Shown: in pieces, positions 54,723 to 63,159 of the stretch
How positions within the stretch are numbered: position 1 is the stretch's first letter
Layout: each line of letters opens with the position of its first letter
Origin: Pseudomonas sivasensis
Lineage (GTDB): Bacteria; Pseudomonadota; Gammaproteobacteria; Pseudomonadales; Pseudomonadaceae
Length of the DNA stretch: 64,000 nt
Assembly: GCF_013778505.1 (NCBI RefSeq)
Contig: NZ_JAAOWU010000004.1
Coordinates: forward strand, 372,001-436,000
Direction: 5' to 3'
Notes under the pieces: generated by a model
Told to the model about the DNA's origin: nothing
What the model saw: the letters and a program-made list of their open reading frames with translations, nothing else
The model's database searches: none
Position numbers and translations under genes: made by a program

Positions 54723-55616
54723 TCACTTCTTCGCGGCGAACAGCGCGTCGAGCTTCTGCTCGAAGGTGTGGTAGTCGATGCGATCGTAAAGCTCCATGCG
54801 GGTTTGCATGGTGTCGATCACGTTCTGTTGGGTGCCGTCGCGACGGATCGCGGTGTAAACGTTCTCAGCGGCCTTGTTCATGGCGCGAAAGGCCGAGAGC
54901 GGATACAGCACGATGGAAACATCAGCAGATTTCAACTGTTCGGTGGTGTACAGCGGCGTCGCGCCAAATTCGGTGATGTTGGCCAGGATCGGCGCTTTCA
55001 CACGGGCGGCGAACAGTTTGTACATCTCCAGTTCAGTAATGGCTTCCGGGAACACCATGTCGGCGCCGGCTTCGATGCAGGCGGCGGCGCGTTCCAGGGC
55101 GGACTCCAACCCTTCGACGGCCAAGGCATCGGTACGCGCCATGATCACGAAGCTGTCATCGGTGCGCGCATCCACGGCGGCCTTGATGCGGTCGACCATT
55201 TCCTGCTGGGACACGATTTCTTTATTCGGGCGATGGCCGCAGCGCTTGGCGCCGACCTGGTCTTCGATATGAATCGCGGCGGCACCGAACTTGATCATCG
55301 ATTTGACGGTGCGCGCCACGTTGAACGCCGAGGAGCCAAAGCCGGTGTCCACGTCCACCAACAGCGGCAGGTCGCAGACGTCGGTGATGCGACGCACGTC
55401 GGTGAGCACGTCATCCAGGCCAGTGATGCCCAGGTCGGGCACGCCCAGGGAACCGGCCGCCACGCCCCCGCCTGACAGGTAGATCGCCTTGAAGCCAGCG
55501 CGCTTGGCCAGCAGCGCGTGGTTGGCGTTGATTGCGCCGACTACCTGCAACGGCTGTTCACTGGCGACTGCGTCACGGAAACGCTGGCCGGGTGTGCTTT
55601 TATTGTTCGAACTCAT
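54723..55616 (-). CDS. prpB: 2-methylisocitrate lyase PrpB
   Basis: PrpB splits 2-methylisocitrate into pyruvate and succinate, ending the cycle. Length 297 residues. The catalytic Cys is in [13 protein letters not shown], and Mg-binding residues are in [10 protein letters not shown] and [10 protein letters not shown]. The start overlaps the upstream GntR stop by 4 bases (ATGA). The first codons contain AACAATAAAA, a possible Hfq/Crc site. Confidence 0.96.
   Translation of the reverse strand: MSSNNKSTPGQRFRDAVASEQPLQVVGAINANHALLAKRAGFKAIYLSGGGVAAGSLGVPDLGITGLDDVLTDVRRITDVCDLPLLVDVDTGFGSSAFNVARTVKSMIKFGAAAIHIEDQVGAKRCGHRPNKEIVSQQEMVDRIKAAVDARTDDSFVIMARTDALAVEGLESALERAAACIEAGADMVFPEAITELEMYKLFAARVKAPILANITEFGATPLYTTEQLKSADVSIVLYPLSAFRAMNKAAENVYTAIRRDGTQQNVIDTMQTRMELYDRIDYHTFEQKLDALFAAKK
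55598..55607 (-). promoter_or_regulatory. Candidate Crc/Hfq site at the start of prpB
   Basis: Reading along the prpB mRNA, AACAATAAAA (fits AAnAAnAA) lies at codons 4-6, within the ribosome footprint. Catabolite repression of the methylcitrate cycle by Hfq/Crc would be consistent. This is inference from the motif. Confidence 0.35.
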
Positions 55617-56323
55617 GACTCACCTCTATCAGGGGCGCCGTCCGGGAAGTGACGGGCAATGTTGCGTTTGGACGCGCCGATATGACGGCGCATCAGCAGT
55701 TCGGCCAGTTCACCGTCGCGATCGGCAATCGCGTCAAGAATGCGGTGATGCTCGGCAAAAGCCTGGCGTGGACGATTGGGGGTGGTGGAGAACTGGATGC
55801 GGTACATGCGCACCAACTGGTACAGCTCGCCGCAGAGCATTTGGGTCAGGGTGCGGTTACCGGCGCCTTGAATTATCCGGTAATGAAAGTCGAAGTCGCC
55901 TTCTTGCTGGTAGTAGCCGACGCCGGCCTGGAACGCAGCATCCCGTTCGTGGGTGTGCAGCACTTGGCGCAGCTCTTCGATTTCGGCGTCGGTCATGCGC
56001 TCGGCGGCAAGGCGGCAGGCCATGCCTTCCAGAGATTCGCGGATTTCATAGAGTTCGATCAGCTCGGCGTGGCTCAGGGACACGACCCGCGCGCCCACAT
56101 GGGGCACGCGCACCAGCAGGCGCTGGCCTTCCAGGCGGTGAATCGCCTCACGCAACGGGCCACGGCTGATGCCGTAGGTGCGGGCCAGTTCCGGTTCGGA
56201 GATCTTGCTGCCGGGGGCGATCTCGCCTTTGACGATGGCGGCCTGGATGCGCCGGAAAACGTTCTCCGACATCGTTTGGGATTCGTCCGACACGACTATC
56301 GGAGCTTCAGGCTGAACCAGCAT
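55613..56323 (-). CDS. GntR-family regulator of the prp operon
   Basis: The ATG at 56323 ([20 protein letters not shown]) gives 236 residues. A start at 56365 would include a palindrome that is better read as an operator. It has a GntR winged helix ([34 protein letters not shown]) and an FCD domain ([28 protein letters not shown]). It heads the prp operon and overlaps prpB by 4 bases, matching the first gene of the P. aeruginosa locus. The ligand is likely 2-methylcitrate or a relative (inference). Confidence 0.9.
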   Translation of the reverse strand: MLVQPEAPIVVSDESQTMSENVFRRIQAAIVKGEIAPGSKISEPELARTYGISRGPLREAIHRLEGQRLLVRVPHVGARVVSLSHAELIELYEIRESLEGMACRLAAERMTDAEIEELRQVLHTHERDAAFQAGVGYYQQEGDFDFHYRIIQGAGNRTLTQMLCGELYQLVRMYRIQFSTTPNRPRQAFAEHHRILDAIADRDGELAELLMRRHIGASKRNIARHFPDGAPDRGES

Positions 56324-56324
56324 A

Positions 56325-56333
56325 TTGTCGACA
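56325..56333. promoter_or_regulatory. Candidate GntR (PrpR-like) operator, proximal
   Basis: TTGTCGACA, with perfectly symmetric core TGTCGACA, lies directly upstream of the regulator start codon. It matches the distal copy at 56397-56408. Confidence 0.45.
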
Positions 56334-56396
56334 CCTTGAAAAGCAATGCCGCAAAAACTAGCCAATCAGACCTAGATAGTCAAAGAATAAATACAC

Positions 56397-56408
56397 ATTG
56401 TCGACAAT
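56397..56408. promoter_or_regulatory. Candidate GntR (PrpR-like) operator, distal
   Basis: ATTGTCGACAAT is a perfect 12-base palindrome in the region upstream of the prp operon, and a second partial copy lies 72 bases closer to the gene. Two matching dyads upstream of an autoregulated GntR operon support an operator role. Confidence 0.55.
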
Positions 56409-56594
56409 CGTCTAATAACCCTTGTTGCACGCGCTCGGAGCATGGCCGCCTGCCAGCGGTGGCGCCAAAAAAGCATCATGTTAGAATGCCGCCGCATTTG
56501 CCTGACATCGCTTGATGAAACGGCGCACGAGGGAGTTTGCGCAGCAATGCCAGTCGCCTTGAATTGAACATCGCACTGCACCGCCTCAGGATCT

Positions 56595-57128
56595 ATGAGA
56601 CTCAAGCCCTTCCCCCTGTTTTGCCTACTGTTCATCCCCGGCCTTGGCGTTGCCGCCGAGAAGACCGTGTATGGCCTCAATGAATATGCCCAATTGGCTG
56701 GCATCGACCTTGAAGTGGCCGCCAAGCTGGACACCGGCGCCAAGACCGCCTCCCTCAGCGCCCGTGATATCAAGCGCTTCAAGCGCAACGGCGAATCCTG
56801 GGTGCGCTTCTATCTGGCCATCGACACCGCCCATTCCCACCCCATCGAACGGCCCCTGGCCCGCGTCAGCAAGATCAAGCGCCGCGCCGGTGACTACGAC
56901 CCCGATGAGGACAAGAACTACACCGCCCGTCCAGTGATAGCCCTGGATATCTGCATGGGCACCGCTTTACGCAGCATCGAAGTGAACTTGACTGACCGCA
57001 GCGCATTCCAATATCCGCTGCTGATCGGCTCCGAAGCGTTGAAACGCTTTGATGCGCTGGTCGACCCCAGTCTTAAATACGCAGCAGGCAAACCCTCCTG
57101 CGCCGCCGACGCTCATACCGCCGAGTAA
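56595..57128 (+). CDS. Retropepsin-like aspartic protease (ATP-dependent zinc protease/RimB family)
   Basis: A 177-residue protein with an N-terminal signal peptide (MRLKPFPLFCLLFIPGLGVA), placing it outside the inner membrane. The catalytic-type motif is AKLDTGAKTASLSA, with the DTG of retropepsin-like proteases. A further motif, PLLIGSEALKRFDALVDPS, is typical of the family once annotated as ATP-dependent zinc protease. It is first in a three-gene cassette: the next gene starts 5 bases downstream. As I recall, this cassette is called rlo and is linked to osmoadaptation in other pseudomonads. Confidence 0.85.
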   Translation: MRLKPFPLFCLLFIPGLGVAAEKTVYGLNEYAQLAGIDLEVAAKLDTGAKTASLSARDIKRFKRNGESWVRFYLAIDTAHSHPIERPLARVSKIKRRAGDYDPDEDKNYTARPVIALDICMGTALRSIEVNLTDRSAFQYPLLIGSEALKRFDALVDPSLKYAAGKPSCAADAHTAE

Positions 57129-57133
57129 ACCGA

Positions 57134-58666
57134 ATGCGCTCTCTTACCCTGCACCTGAAAATCCTGATCGCCATCCTGGTGGTGCTGGGTATTTCGGTCA
57201 CCGCCTACCAAATCTTCGTGCTGGGCATTCCTGTCACCGAGGACGCGACCGACGATTTGTGGAACATCGACGCCAAGGTCGAGTTCGTCGCCAATCCGAA
57301 GGACCCGGTGAAGATCCAGATGTTCGTGCCGCCCCTGAGCCGCGACTTCGTCAGCCTTAATGAGAGCTTTATCTCGAACAACTATGGGGTGAGCGTCAAT
57401 CGTATTGACGGTAACCGTAAGGTCACCTGGTCGGCACGCCGCGCCAACGGCAACCAGACCCTGTATTACCGCCTGGTGCTGACCAAGCGTTACAGCGGTG
57501 AAAAAACCAAGATCAAAGGCCCAACGTTCCGCGATAGCATCGCGGTGGAAGGCCCGGAAAAAATCGCCGCCGAAGCCCTGCTGGCGCCGATCCGCCAGCA
57601 TTCGGCCGACGTCGAAACCTTCATTACCGAAGCCATCAAGCGCACCAACAACCTCAACGACGACAATGTGAAGCTGTTGCTCGCCGGCGACCCGTCCACG
57701 CCGCACAAGGCCAAGATCGTCGAGTTGCTGCTGTCCATCGCCCACGTGCCGGTGGAAAAGGTCCACACCATCCGCCTGGTCGCCGACCAGCCGCAAACGC
57801 CCGAACTCTGGCTGCGCAGCTTTAATGGCAATGACTGGCTCTACTTCAACCCGGAAACCGGCGAACAGGGCCTGCCCAGCGACCGCCTGCTGTGGTGGAC
57901 CGGCGATGAAAACCTGATCACGGTCGACGGCGGCAAGAAAGCCATGGTGACGTTCAGCCTGAACAACAGCGAAATGAACGCGATTCGCCTGGCCAAGCTG
58001 ACGGATGAAAACACCGACGCCAACTTCCTCGAATACTCGCTGTACGGCCTGCCGCTGCAAACCCAGCAGACGTTCATGATCATGGTGATGATCCCGATTG
58101 GCGTGCTGGTGATTCTGATCCTGCGCAACCTGATCGGCCTGCAGACCCTGGGCACGTTCACGCCAGTGCTGATTGCACTCGCGTTCCGCGAGACGCAATT
58201 GGGCTTCGGAATCGTGCTTTTCACCATTATTACGGCACTGGGGCTGTCACTCAGGTCGTACCTGGAACACTTGAAGCTGCAAATGCTGCCGAGGCTGTCG
58301 GTGGTGCTGACCTTCGTGGTGGTGCTGATCGCGGCCATCAGTCTGTTCAGCCATAAACTGGGGCTGGAGCGCGGGCTGTCGGTGGCACTGTTCCCGATGG
58401 TGATCCTGACCATGACCATCGAACGCCTGTCGATCACCTGGGAAGAACGTGGTGCCAACCATGCGTTGAAAGTGGCGATTGGTACGTTGTTCGCTGCCTC
58501 CCTGGCGCACTTGATTATGAGCGTGCCGGAGTTGGTGTACTTCGTGTTCACCTTCCCTGCGATCCTCCTGATCCTGGTGGGCTTCATGCTGGCCATGGGT
58601 CGTTATCGCGGCTACCGCCTGACCGAGCTGGTGCGTTTCAAGGCGTTCTTGAAGGCTGATAAGTAA
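57134..58666 (+). CDS. Inactive transglutaminase-like / seven-helix membrane protein
   Basis: A 510-residue protein. One N-terminal helix (LKILIAILVVLGISVTAYQI) leads to a periplasmic domain of transglutaminase fold (LLLSIAHVPVEKVHTIRLV, then WLYFNPETGEQG) in which I see no Cys-His-Asp triad. The C-terminal half has about seven helices starting near residue 315 (FMIMVMIPIGVLVILILRNL, TFTPVLIALAFRETQLGFG). The layout matches the inactive transglutaminase-7TM (UUP1) family. It may hold or present a peptide substrate between the protease and the ligase. Its stop overlaps the next start (TAATG). Confidence 0.86.
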   Translation: MRSLTLHLKILIAILVVLGISVTAYQIFVLGIPVTEDATDDLWNIDAKVEFVANPKDPVKIQMFVPPLSRDFVSLNESFISNNYGVSVNRIDGNRKVTWSARRANGNQTLYYRLVLTKRYSGEKTKIKGPTFRDSIAVEGPEKIAAEALLAPIRQHSADVETFITEAIKRTNNLNDDNVKLLLAGDPSTPHKAKIVELLLSIAHVPVEKVHTIRLVADQPQTPELWLRSFNGNDWLYFNPETGEQGLPSDRLLWWTGDENLITVDGGKKAMVTFSLNNSEMNAIRLAKLTDENTDANFLEYSLYGLPLQTQQTFMIMVMIPIGVLVILILRNLIGLQTLGTFTPVLIALAFRETQLGFGIVLFTIITALGLSLRSYLEHLKLQMLPRLSVVLTFVVVLIAAISLFSHKLGLERGLSVALFPMVILTMTIERLSITWEERGANHALKVAIGTLFAASLAHLIMSVPELVYFVFTFPAILLILVGFMLAMGRYRGYRLTELVRFKAFLKADK

Positions 58667-59652
58667 TGTTCGGTTTCTGGAAGACCTGGAAAGCCCTGGA
58701 AGCGCGGGGAATCATGGGCATCAACCGGCGTAACGCCGATTACGTGCTCAAGTACAACAAGCGCAGCCTGTACCCGATCGTGGATGACAAGATCATCACC
58801 AAGGAACGGGCGATCGCGGCGGGTATCCACGTGCCGGAAATGTATGGAGTGATCTCCACCGAGAAGGAAATCGACAAGCTCGATGAAATTATCGGTGGGC
58901 GCAGCGACTTCGTGATCAAGCCGGCCCAGGGCGCCGGCGGTGACGGCATTCTCGTGGTGGCCGACCGTTTTGAAGGGCGCTACCGCACGGTGTCCGGCAA
59001 GATCATCAGCCATGAAGAGATCGAGCATCAGATTTCCAGCATCCTCACCGGCCTGTATTCCCTGGGCGGCCACCGTGACCGCGCGCTGATCGAGTACCGC
59101 GTGGTGCCCGACCAGATCTTCAAGAGCATCAGCTACGAAGGCGTGCCGGATATCCGCATCATCGTGCTGATGGGCTACCCGGTGATGGCCATGCTGCGGT
59201 TGCCGACCCGCCAGTCCGGCGGCAAGGCCAACCTGCACCAGGGCGCCATTGGCGTCGGTGTGGACCTTGCCACCGGCCTGACCCTGCGCGGTACCTGGCT
59301 GAACAACATCATCACCAAACACCCCGACACCACTAACGCGGTGGATGGCGTGCAACTGCCCAACTGGGACGGTTTCATGAAGCTGGCCGCCGGCTGCTAT
59401 GAGCTATGCGGGCTGGGCTACATCGGTGTGGACATGGTGCTGGACCAGGAAAAAGGCCCGCTGATCCTGGAGCTCAATGCGCGGCCAGGGCTGAACATCC
59501 AGATCGCCAACGATTGCGGCCTGACCTTGCGCACCCACGCGGTAGAAGCACGACTGGAAGCACTCAAAGCCGCCGGCGTGACGGAAACCCCGGAAGAGCG
59601 GGTGAAGTTTGTGCAGGAAATGTTTGGGCATATTCCCCCCGTAGAAGGCTGA
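58666..59652 (+). CDS. ATP-grasp alpha-L-glutamate ligase-like protein
   Basis: A 328-residue cytoplasmic ATP-grasp enzyme related to RimK. Motifs include DFVIKPAQGAGGDGILVV for nucleotide binding, YRVVPDQIFKSISYEGVPDI, GKANLHQGAIGVGVDLATG, and GVDMVLDQEKGPLILELNAR with metal-binding Glu and Asn near the end. RimK-type enzymes add amino acids such as glutamate to a carboxylate. Together with the retropepsin and the transglutaminase-7TM protein it makes a ligase-protease cassette. The acceptor is unknown. Confidence 0.88.
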   Translation: MFGFWKTWKALEARGIMGINRRNADYVLKYNKRSLYPIVDDKIITKERAIAAGIHVPEMYGVISTEKEIDKLDEIIGGRSDFVIKPAQGAGGDGILVVADRFEGRYRTVSGKIISHEEIEHQISSILTGLYSLGGHRDRALIEYRVVPDQIFKSISYEGVPDIRIIVLMGYPVMAMLRLPTRQSGGKANLHQGAIGVGVDLATGLTLRGTWLNNIITKHPDTTNAVDGVQLPNWDGFMKLAAGCYELCGLGYIGVDMVLDQEKGPLILELNARPGLNIQIANDCGLTLRTHAVEARLEALKAAGVTETPEERVKFVQEMFGHIPPVEG

Positions 59653-59751
59653 TCCGGTCTTCGAACTGTCTATCGCCGACATCCCCTCTAGGAGCAAATC
59701 CTACAGGGGACTACAATCCCCTCCCCCGCGCCTTGGCTGATCCACCCTCGC

Positions 59752-61095
59752 ATGTCGACCTGTTCAGTACACCCGCTGCCCTATCGGGCCAACCCCGCCG
59801 AGTATTTTGCGGCGATTCGCCATGCACCCGGCGCGGTCCTGCTCGACAGCGGCCGACCTGCTGCCGAACGCGGTCGTTATGACCTGCTCAGCGCCTGGCC
59901 CGAGGCGACTCTTGCAGTGGATCCTGACGAAAGCGGCAGCAACTTCCTGCGGCGATTACGGAAAAACCTTTCACAGTTGGGTGAAGCGAAATTGCCCGAC
60001 GGCTATGAGTTGCCGTTTGCCGGTGGCTTGATCGGCTACCTGAGCTACGACTTTGGCCGGCATTTGGAACAGCTGCCGCACTTGGCGGTGGATGATTTGC
60101 ACCTGCCGGATGCGCGTTTTGGACTGTATGCCTGGGCGCTGATCAGCGACCACTTGGCACAGACCAGCCAACTGGTATTTCACCCGGCGCTGGCCGGTAG
60201 CGAACGGCAGCGACTGATCACGCTGTTCAGCGGTGACGCCGCCACCGCCCCTGCAACCTTCAAATTGCAGGGCCCCATGGCGCCGGATCTCAGCGTCGAG
60301 GCTTACCAGCAGGCCATTGAGCGCATCCAGGATTACATCCAGGCCGGCGACTGCTACCAGGTCAACTTCGCCCAACGTTTTCGTGCGCCGTGCAGCGGTG
60401 ATCCTTGGGTCGCCTATTGCGCCTTGCGCGAAGCCTGCCCGACGCCCTTCTCCGGATTCCAGAGCCTGCCCAATGACGGCGCGGTATTGAGCCTGTCACC
60501 GGAGCGTTTCGTGCGCGTCAGCGAGCGCCAGGTCGAAACCCGCCCGATCAAAGGCACTCGCCCACGCGGTGTCACGCCTGAAGAAGACGCCGCCCACGCC
60601 ACGGAACTGCTGGCCAGCCCCAAGGATCGCGCCGAAAACCTGATGATCGTCGACCTGCTGCGCAACGACCTGGGGCGCAGTTGCCGCACCGGCTCGGTGA
60701 GCGTGCCGGAGTTGTTCAGCCTGGAAAGCTACCCCAACGTGCACCACCTGGTGAGCAGCGTCATCGGCACACTGGCCGACGACAAAGACGCCCTCGACCT
60801 GATCGCCGGCAGCTTCCCTGGTGGCTCCATCACCGGCGCGCCGAAGATTCGCGCCATGCAGATCATCGACGAACTGGAACCCACCCGACGCGGCTTGTAC
60901 TGCGGTTCACTGGTGTACCTGGACGTACGCGGCGAGATGGACAGCTCCATCGCCATTCGCAGCTTGTTGGTCAAGGATGGTCAAGTGTGCTGCTGGGGCG
61001 GCGGCGGGATTGTCGCGGATTCGCAGTGGGAGGCCGAGTATCAGGAGTCGCTGACGAAGGTGCGGGTTTTGCTGCAAACGCTGGAAGGGTTGTAG
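59752..61095 (+). CDS. pabB: Aminodeoxychorismate synthase component I
   Basis: PabB converts chorismate and ammonia (from PabA) to 4-amino-4-deoxychorismate for folate. The 447 residues carry the chorismate-enzyme motifs VETRPIKGTRPRG with the PIKGT lysine, DLLRNDLGR, FPGGSITGAPKIRAMQIIDE and GGGIVADSQWEAEYQE. The N-terminal tryptophan-pocket region (VLLDSGRPAAERGRYDLLSA) is also present. It is followed by a REP pair. Confidence 0.95.
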   Translation: MSTCSVHPLPYRANPAEYFAAIRHAPGAVLLDSGRPAAERGRYDLLSAWPEATLAVDPDESGSNFLRRLRKNLSQLGEAKLPDGYELPFAGGLIGYLSYDFGRHLEQLPHLAVDDLHLPDARFGLYAWALISDHLAQTSQLVFHPALAGSERQRLITLFSGDAATAPATFKLQGPMAPDLSVEAYQQAIERIQDYIQAGDCYQVNFAQRFRAPCSGDPWVAYCALREACPTPFSGFQSLPNDGAVLSLSPERFVRVSERQVETRPIKGTRPRGVTPEEDAAHATELLASPKDRAENLMIVDLLRNDLGRSCRTGSVSVPELFSLESYPNVHHLVSSVIGTLADDKDALDLIAGSFPGGSITGAPKIRAMQIIDELEPTRRGLYCGSLVYLDVRGEMDSSIAIRSLLVKDGQVCCWGGGGIVADSQWEAEYQESLTKVRVLLQTLEGL

Positions 61096-61107
61096 CAGGT
61101 AGACCTC

Positions 61108-61180
61108 TTGTGGCGAGGGAGCTTGCTCGCGTTGGACTGCGCAGCAGTCCCATTCCGGGGGCAAGCCCGCTCGCCACAAT
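61108..61180. repeat. REP pair of a second family
   Basis: TTGTGGCGAGGGAGCTTGCT at the left is mirrored by GCAAGCCCGCTCGCCACAA at the right. The core GTGGCGAG differs from the GTGGGAGG family elsewhere in the window. It lies between convergent pabB and thrH. Confidence 0.88.
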
Positions 61181-61185
61181 CCGCT

Positions 61186-61803
61186 TTAGAGGCTCAGCGA
61201 CCGATTCGACGCCTTGATGAACTCTTTCTTCAAATCCTCAAACGTATGCACCGCCGGGAATTGCGGGAACTCGCGAATCACATTCTCCGGCGCATGGAAC
61301 AGAATCCCACGGTCGGCCTCACCCAACATGGTGGTGTCGTTGTAGGAGTCGCCAGCGGCGATCACGCGGTAGTAAAGAGTCTTGAACGCCAATACCGACT
61401 GGCGCTTGGGGTCTTTCTGGCGCAGTTGGTAGCTCACCACCCTGTCGGATTCATCGGTGATGAGGCGGTGGCACAGCAGAGTCGGGAAACCCAGTTGGCG
61501 CATAAGCGGCTGGGAAAATTCGTAGAAGGTGTCGGACAGGATCACCACCTGAAAACGCTCGCGCAGCCAGTTGACGAACTCGATGGCGCCGTCCAAAGGC
61601 TTGAGCGTGGCGATCACTGCCTGGATATCGGCGAGCTTGAGCCCGTGCTCGTCGAGAATACGCAGGCGCTGCTGCATCAGCACGTCGTAGTCAGGAATGT
61701 CCCGGGTGGTGGCCCGTAGCGATTCAATACCGGTTTTTTCGGCGAAGGCGATCCAGATTTCCGGTACCAGTACCCCTTCCAGGTCGAGACAGGCAATTTC
61801 CAC
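61186..61803 (-). CDS. thrH: Phosphoserine phosphatase / homoserine phosphotransferase ThrH
   Basis: ThrH is a HAD-superfamily enzyme of pseudomonads that removes phosphate from phosphoserine and can transfer it to homoserine. The 205 residues start MEIACLDLEGVLVPEIWIAF, with the nucleophile region DLEG and later motifs VVILSDTFYEF and AAGDSYNDTTML. It is a single gene on this strand. Confidence 0.94.
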   Translation of the reverse strand: MEIACLDLEGVLVPEIWIAFAEKTGIESLRATTRDIPDYDVLMQQRLRILDEHGLKLADIQAVIATLKPLDGAIEFVNWLRERFQVVILSDTFYEFSQPLMRQLGFPTLLCHRLITDESDRVVSYQLRQKDPKRQSVLAFKTLYYRVIAAGDSYNDTTMLGEADRGILFHAPENVIREFPQFPAVHTFEDLKKEFIKASNRSLSL

Positions 61804-61954
61804 AAGACACTCCTATTGGATGTTGTTAGTTGAGCGAGCAAAAGGACTGCCGAACTCTAGCGATTCAAGCTCGCCGCCGCAACGCGGAGCGGATTTTGAT
61901 ACCATCGCTCCCCTATAGAGCGCTCAGCGCCACTGACCTGTAGGAACCGTCCTG

Positions 61955-62689
61955 ATGAACCAAGCCTTCGACGTCGCTGAACTCGCCGCGACTTACGCCA
62001 ACAAATCCGCCCAGGACATTCTCAAGCTGGCGTTCAGCCAGTTCGGCGATGACCTGTGGATCTCCTTCAGCGGCGCCGAGGACGTGGTGCTGGTGGACAT
62101 GGCCTGGAAGCTGAACAAGAACGTCAAGGTGTTCAGCCTCGACACAGGCCGTCTGCACCCGGAGACCTACCGGTTTATCGAGCAGGTGCGCGACTTCTAC
62201 AAGATCGACATCGAACTGATTTCGCCGGACCAGAGCAAGCTGGAGCCCTTCGTCAAGGAGAAAGGTCTGTTCAGCTTCTATAAGGATGGTCATGGCGAAT
62301 GCTGCGGCGTGCGCAAGATCGAGCCGCTGCGCCGCAAGCTGTCGGGCGTGAGTGCCTGGGCCACCGGCCAACGCCGTGACCAGAGCCCTGGCACCCGCAG
62401 CCAAGTGGCGGCGCTGGAGATCGACACCGCCTTCTCTACCCCGGAACGCACCCTATACAAATTCAACCCGCTGGCGCAGATGAGCAGCGAAGAGATCTGG
62501 GGCTATATCCGCATGCTGGAGCTGCCGTACAACAGCTTGCATGAGCGCGGTTTTATCAGCATCGGGTGTGAGCCGTGCACCCGGCCTGTGCTGCCGAACC
62601 AGCATGAGCGAGAGGGTCGTTGGTGGTGGGAAGAAGCCACGCAGAAAGAATGCGGGCTGCATGCCGGGAACATCATCAGCAAGGCCTAA
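61955..62689 (+). CDS. cysH: APS reductase (CysH), Fe-S type
   Basis: The 244-residue enzyme reduces adenylylsulfate to sulfite in assimilatory sulfate reduction. The nucleotide loop is [17 protein letters not shown]. Cysteines in [12 protein letters not shown] and [10 protein letters not shown] make up the [4Fe-4S] ligand set found in APS reductases and absent from PAPS-only enzymes. The catalytic Cys is in the C-terminal [14 protein letters not shown] follows. Confidence 0.95.
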   Translation: MNQAFDVAELAATYANKSAQDILKLAFSQFGDDLWISFSGAEDVVLVDMAWKLNKNVKVFSLDTGRLHPETYRFIEQVRDFYKIDIELISPDQSKLEPFVKEKGLFSFYKDGHGECCGVRKIEPLRRKLSGVSAWATGQRRDQSPGTRSQVAALEIDTAFSTPERTLYKFNPLAQMSSEEIWGYIRMLELPYNSLHERGFISIGCEPCTRPVLPNQHEREGRWWWEEATQKECGLHAGNIISKA

Positions 62690-62707
62690 GGGCTGACGCG
62701 GTTAGAA

Positions 62708-62803
62708 AATGTGGGAGGGGGCTCGCCCCCGATAGCGGCCTGTCAGTCAACCTATGTTTGACTGGAAAACCGCTATCGGGGGCAAGCCCCCTCCCACATT
62801 TGT
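62708..62803. repeat. REPIN downstream of cysH
   Basis: ATGTGGGAGGGGGCTCGCCC at the left and GGGGGCAAGCCCCCTCCCAC at the right flank a spacer of about 48 bases. It is a regular copy of the common family apart from CTCGC in the left arm. Confidence 0.9.
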
Positions 62804-63082
62804 CTTGTGTTGAGTGTTGGAGATGTACACATACATGTAACCATCGGTGCCATTTATGTGTGCAATTCTTATTCGGCCGCACCATAACGTAACACCTATC
62901 CCCTCCCCTCGATTGGCCTGGCGAATCGCATACTGGCAACCCAAAAATAAATAGCTGTTCAGTCGGTCAATTTATATCTCTTTAAATTCAGCTATTTATT
63001 TAACCAACCTATAAAAACGAAATTACCCAGGACTTTCATAGATCCAAAACTGGCACGCATGTGGCTTAAGGTGAATTGCGCT

Positions 63083-63092
63083 TTGTATACAA
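63083..63092. promoter_or_regulatory. Candidate GntR operator TTGTATACAA
   Basis: A perfect 10-base palindrome of the TTGT-NN-ACAA form lies about 70 bases upstream of the NCS1 transporter start. It closely resembles the 12597-12606 dyad next to the BenE-type transporter. Confidence 0.4.
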
Positions 63093-63159
63093 TAAATACA
63101 AAACATACATACACTTTGCCATCTGCCTCTTCCCGGCAGATATGCTGGAGCCTGCCGGA

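Larger units (their letters stand above)
62690..63159. other. cysH to NCS1-transporter intergenic region
   Basis: About 470 bases without a convincing reading frame. It contains a REPIN (62708-62803), then an AT-rich stretch (about 62940-63015) that probably holds the promoter of the transporter gene, a TTGTATACAA palindrome at 63083-63092, and no recognised RNA gene. Confidence 0.6.

Noticed and set aside
53481-55475. A 664-codon plus-strand open frame opposite prpC and prpB
   Set aside because: It runs across two well-identified genes and a REPIN, with no recognisable motif, and is explained by codon bias on the other strand.
9338-62803. Repeated GTGGGAGG sequences as a CRISPR or mobile-element array
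   Set aside because: Copies are dispersed, palindromic and paired, without regular spacers or cas or transposase genes; they are REP/REPIN elements.
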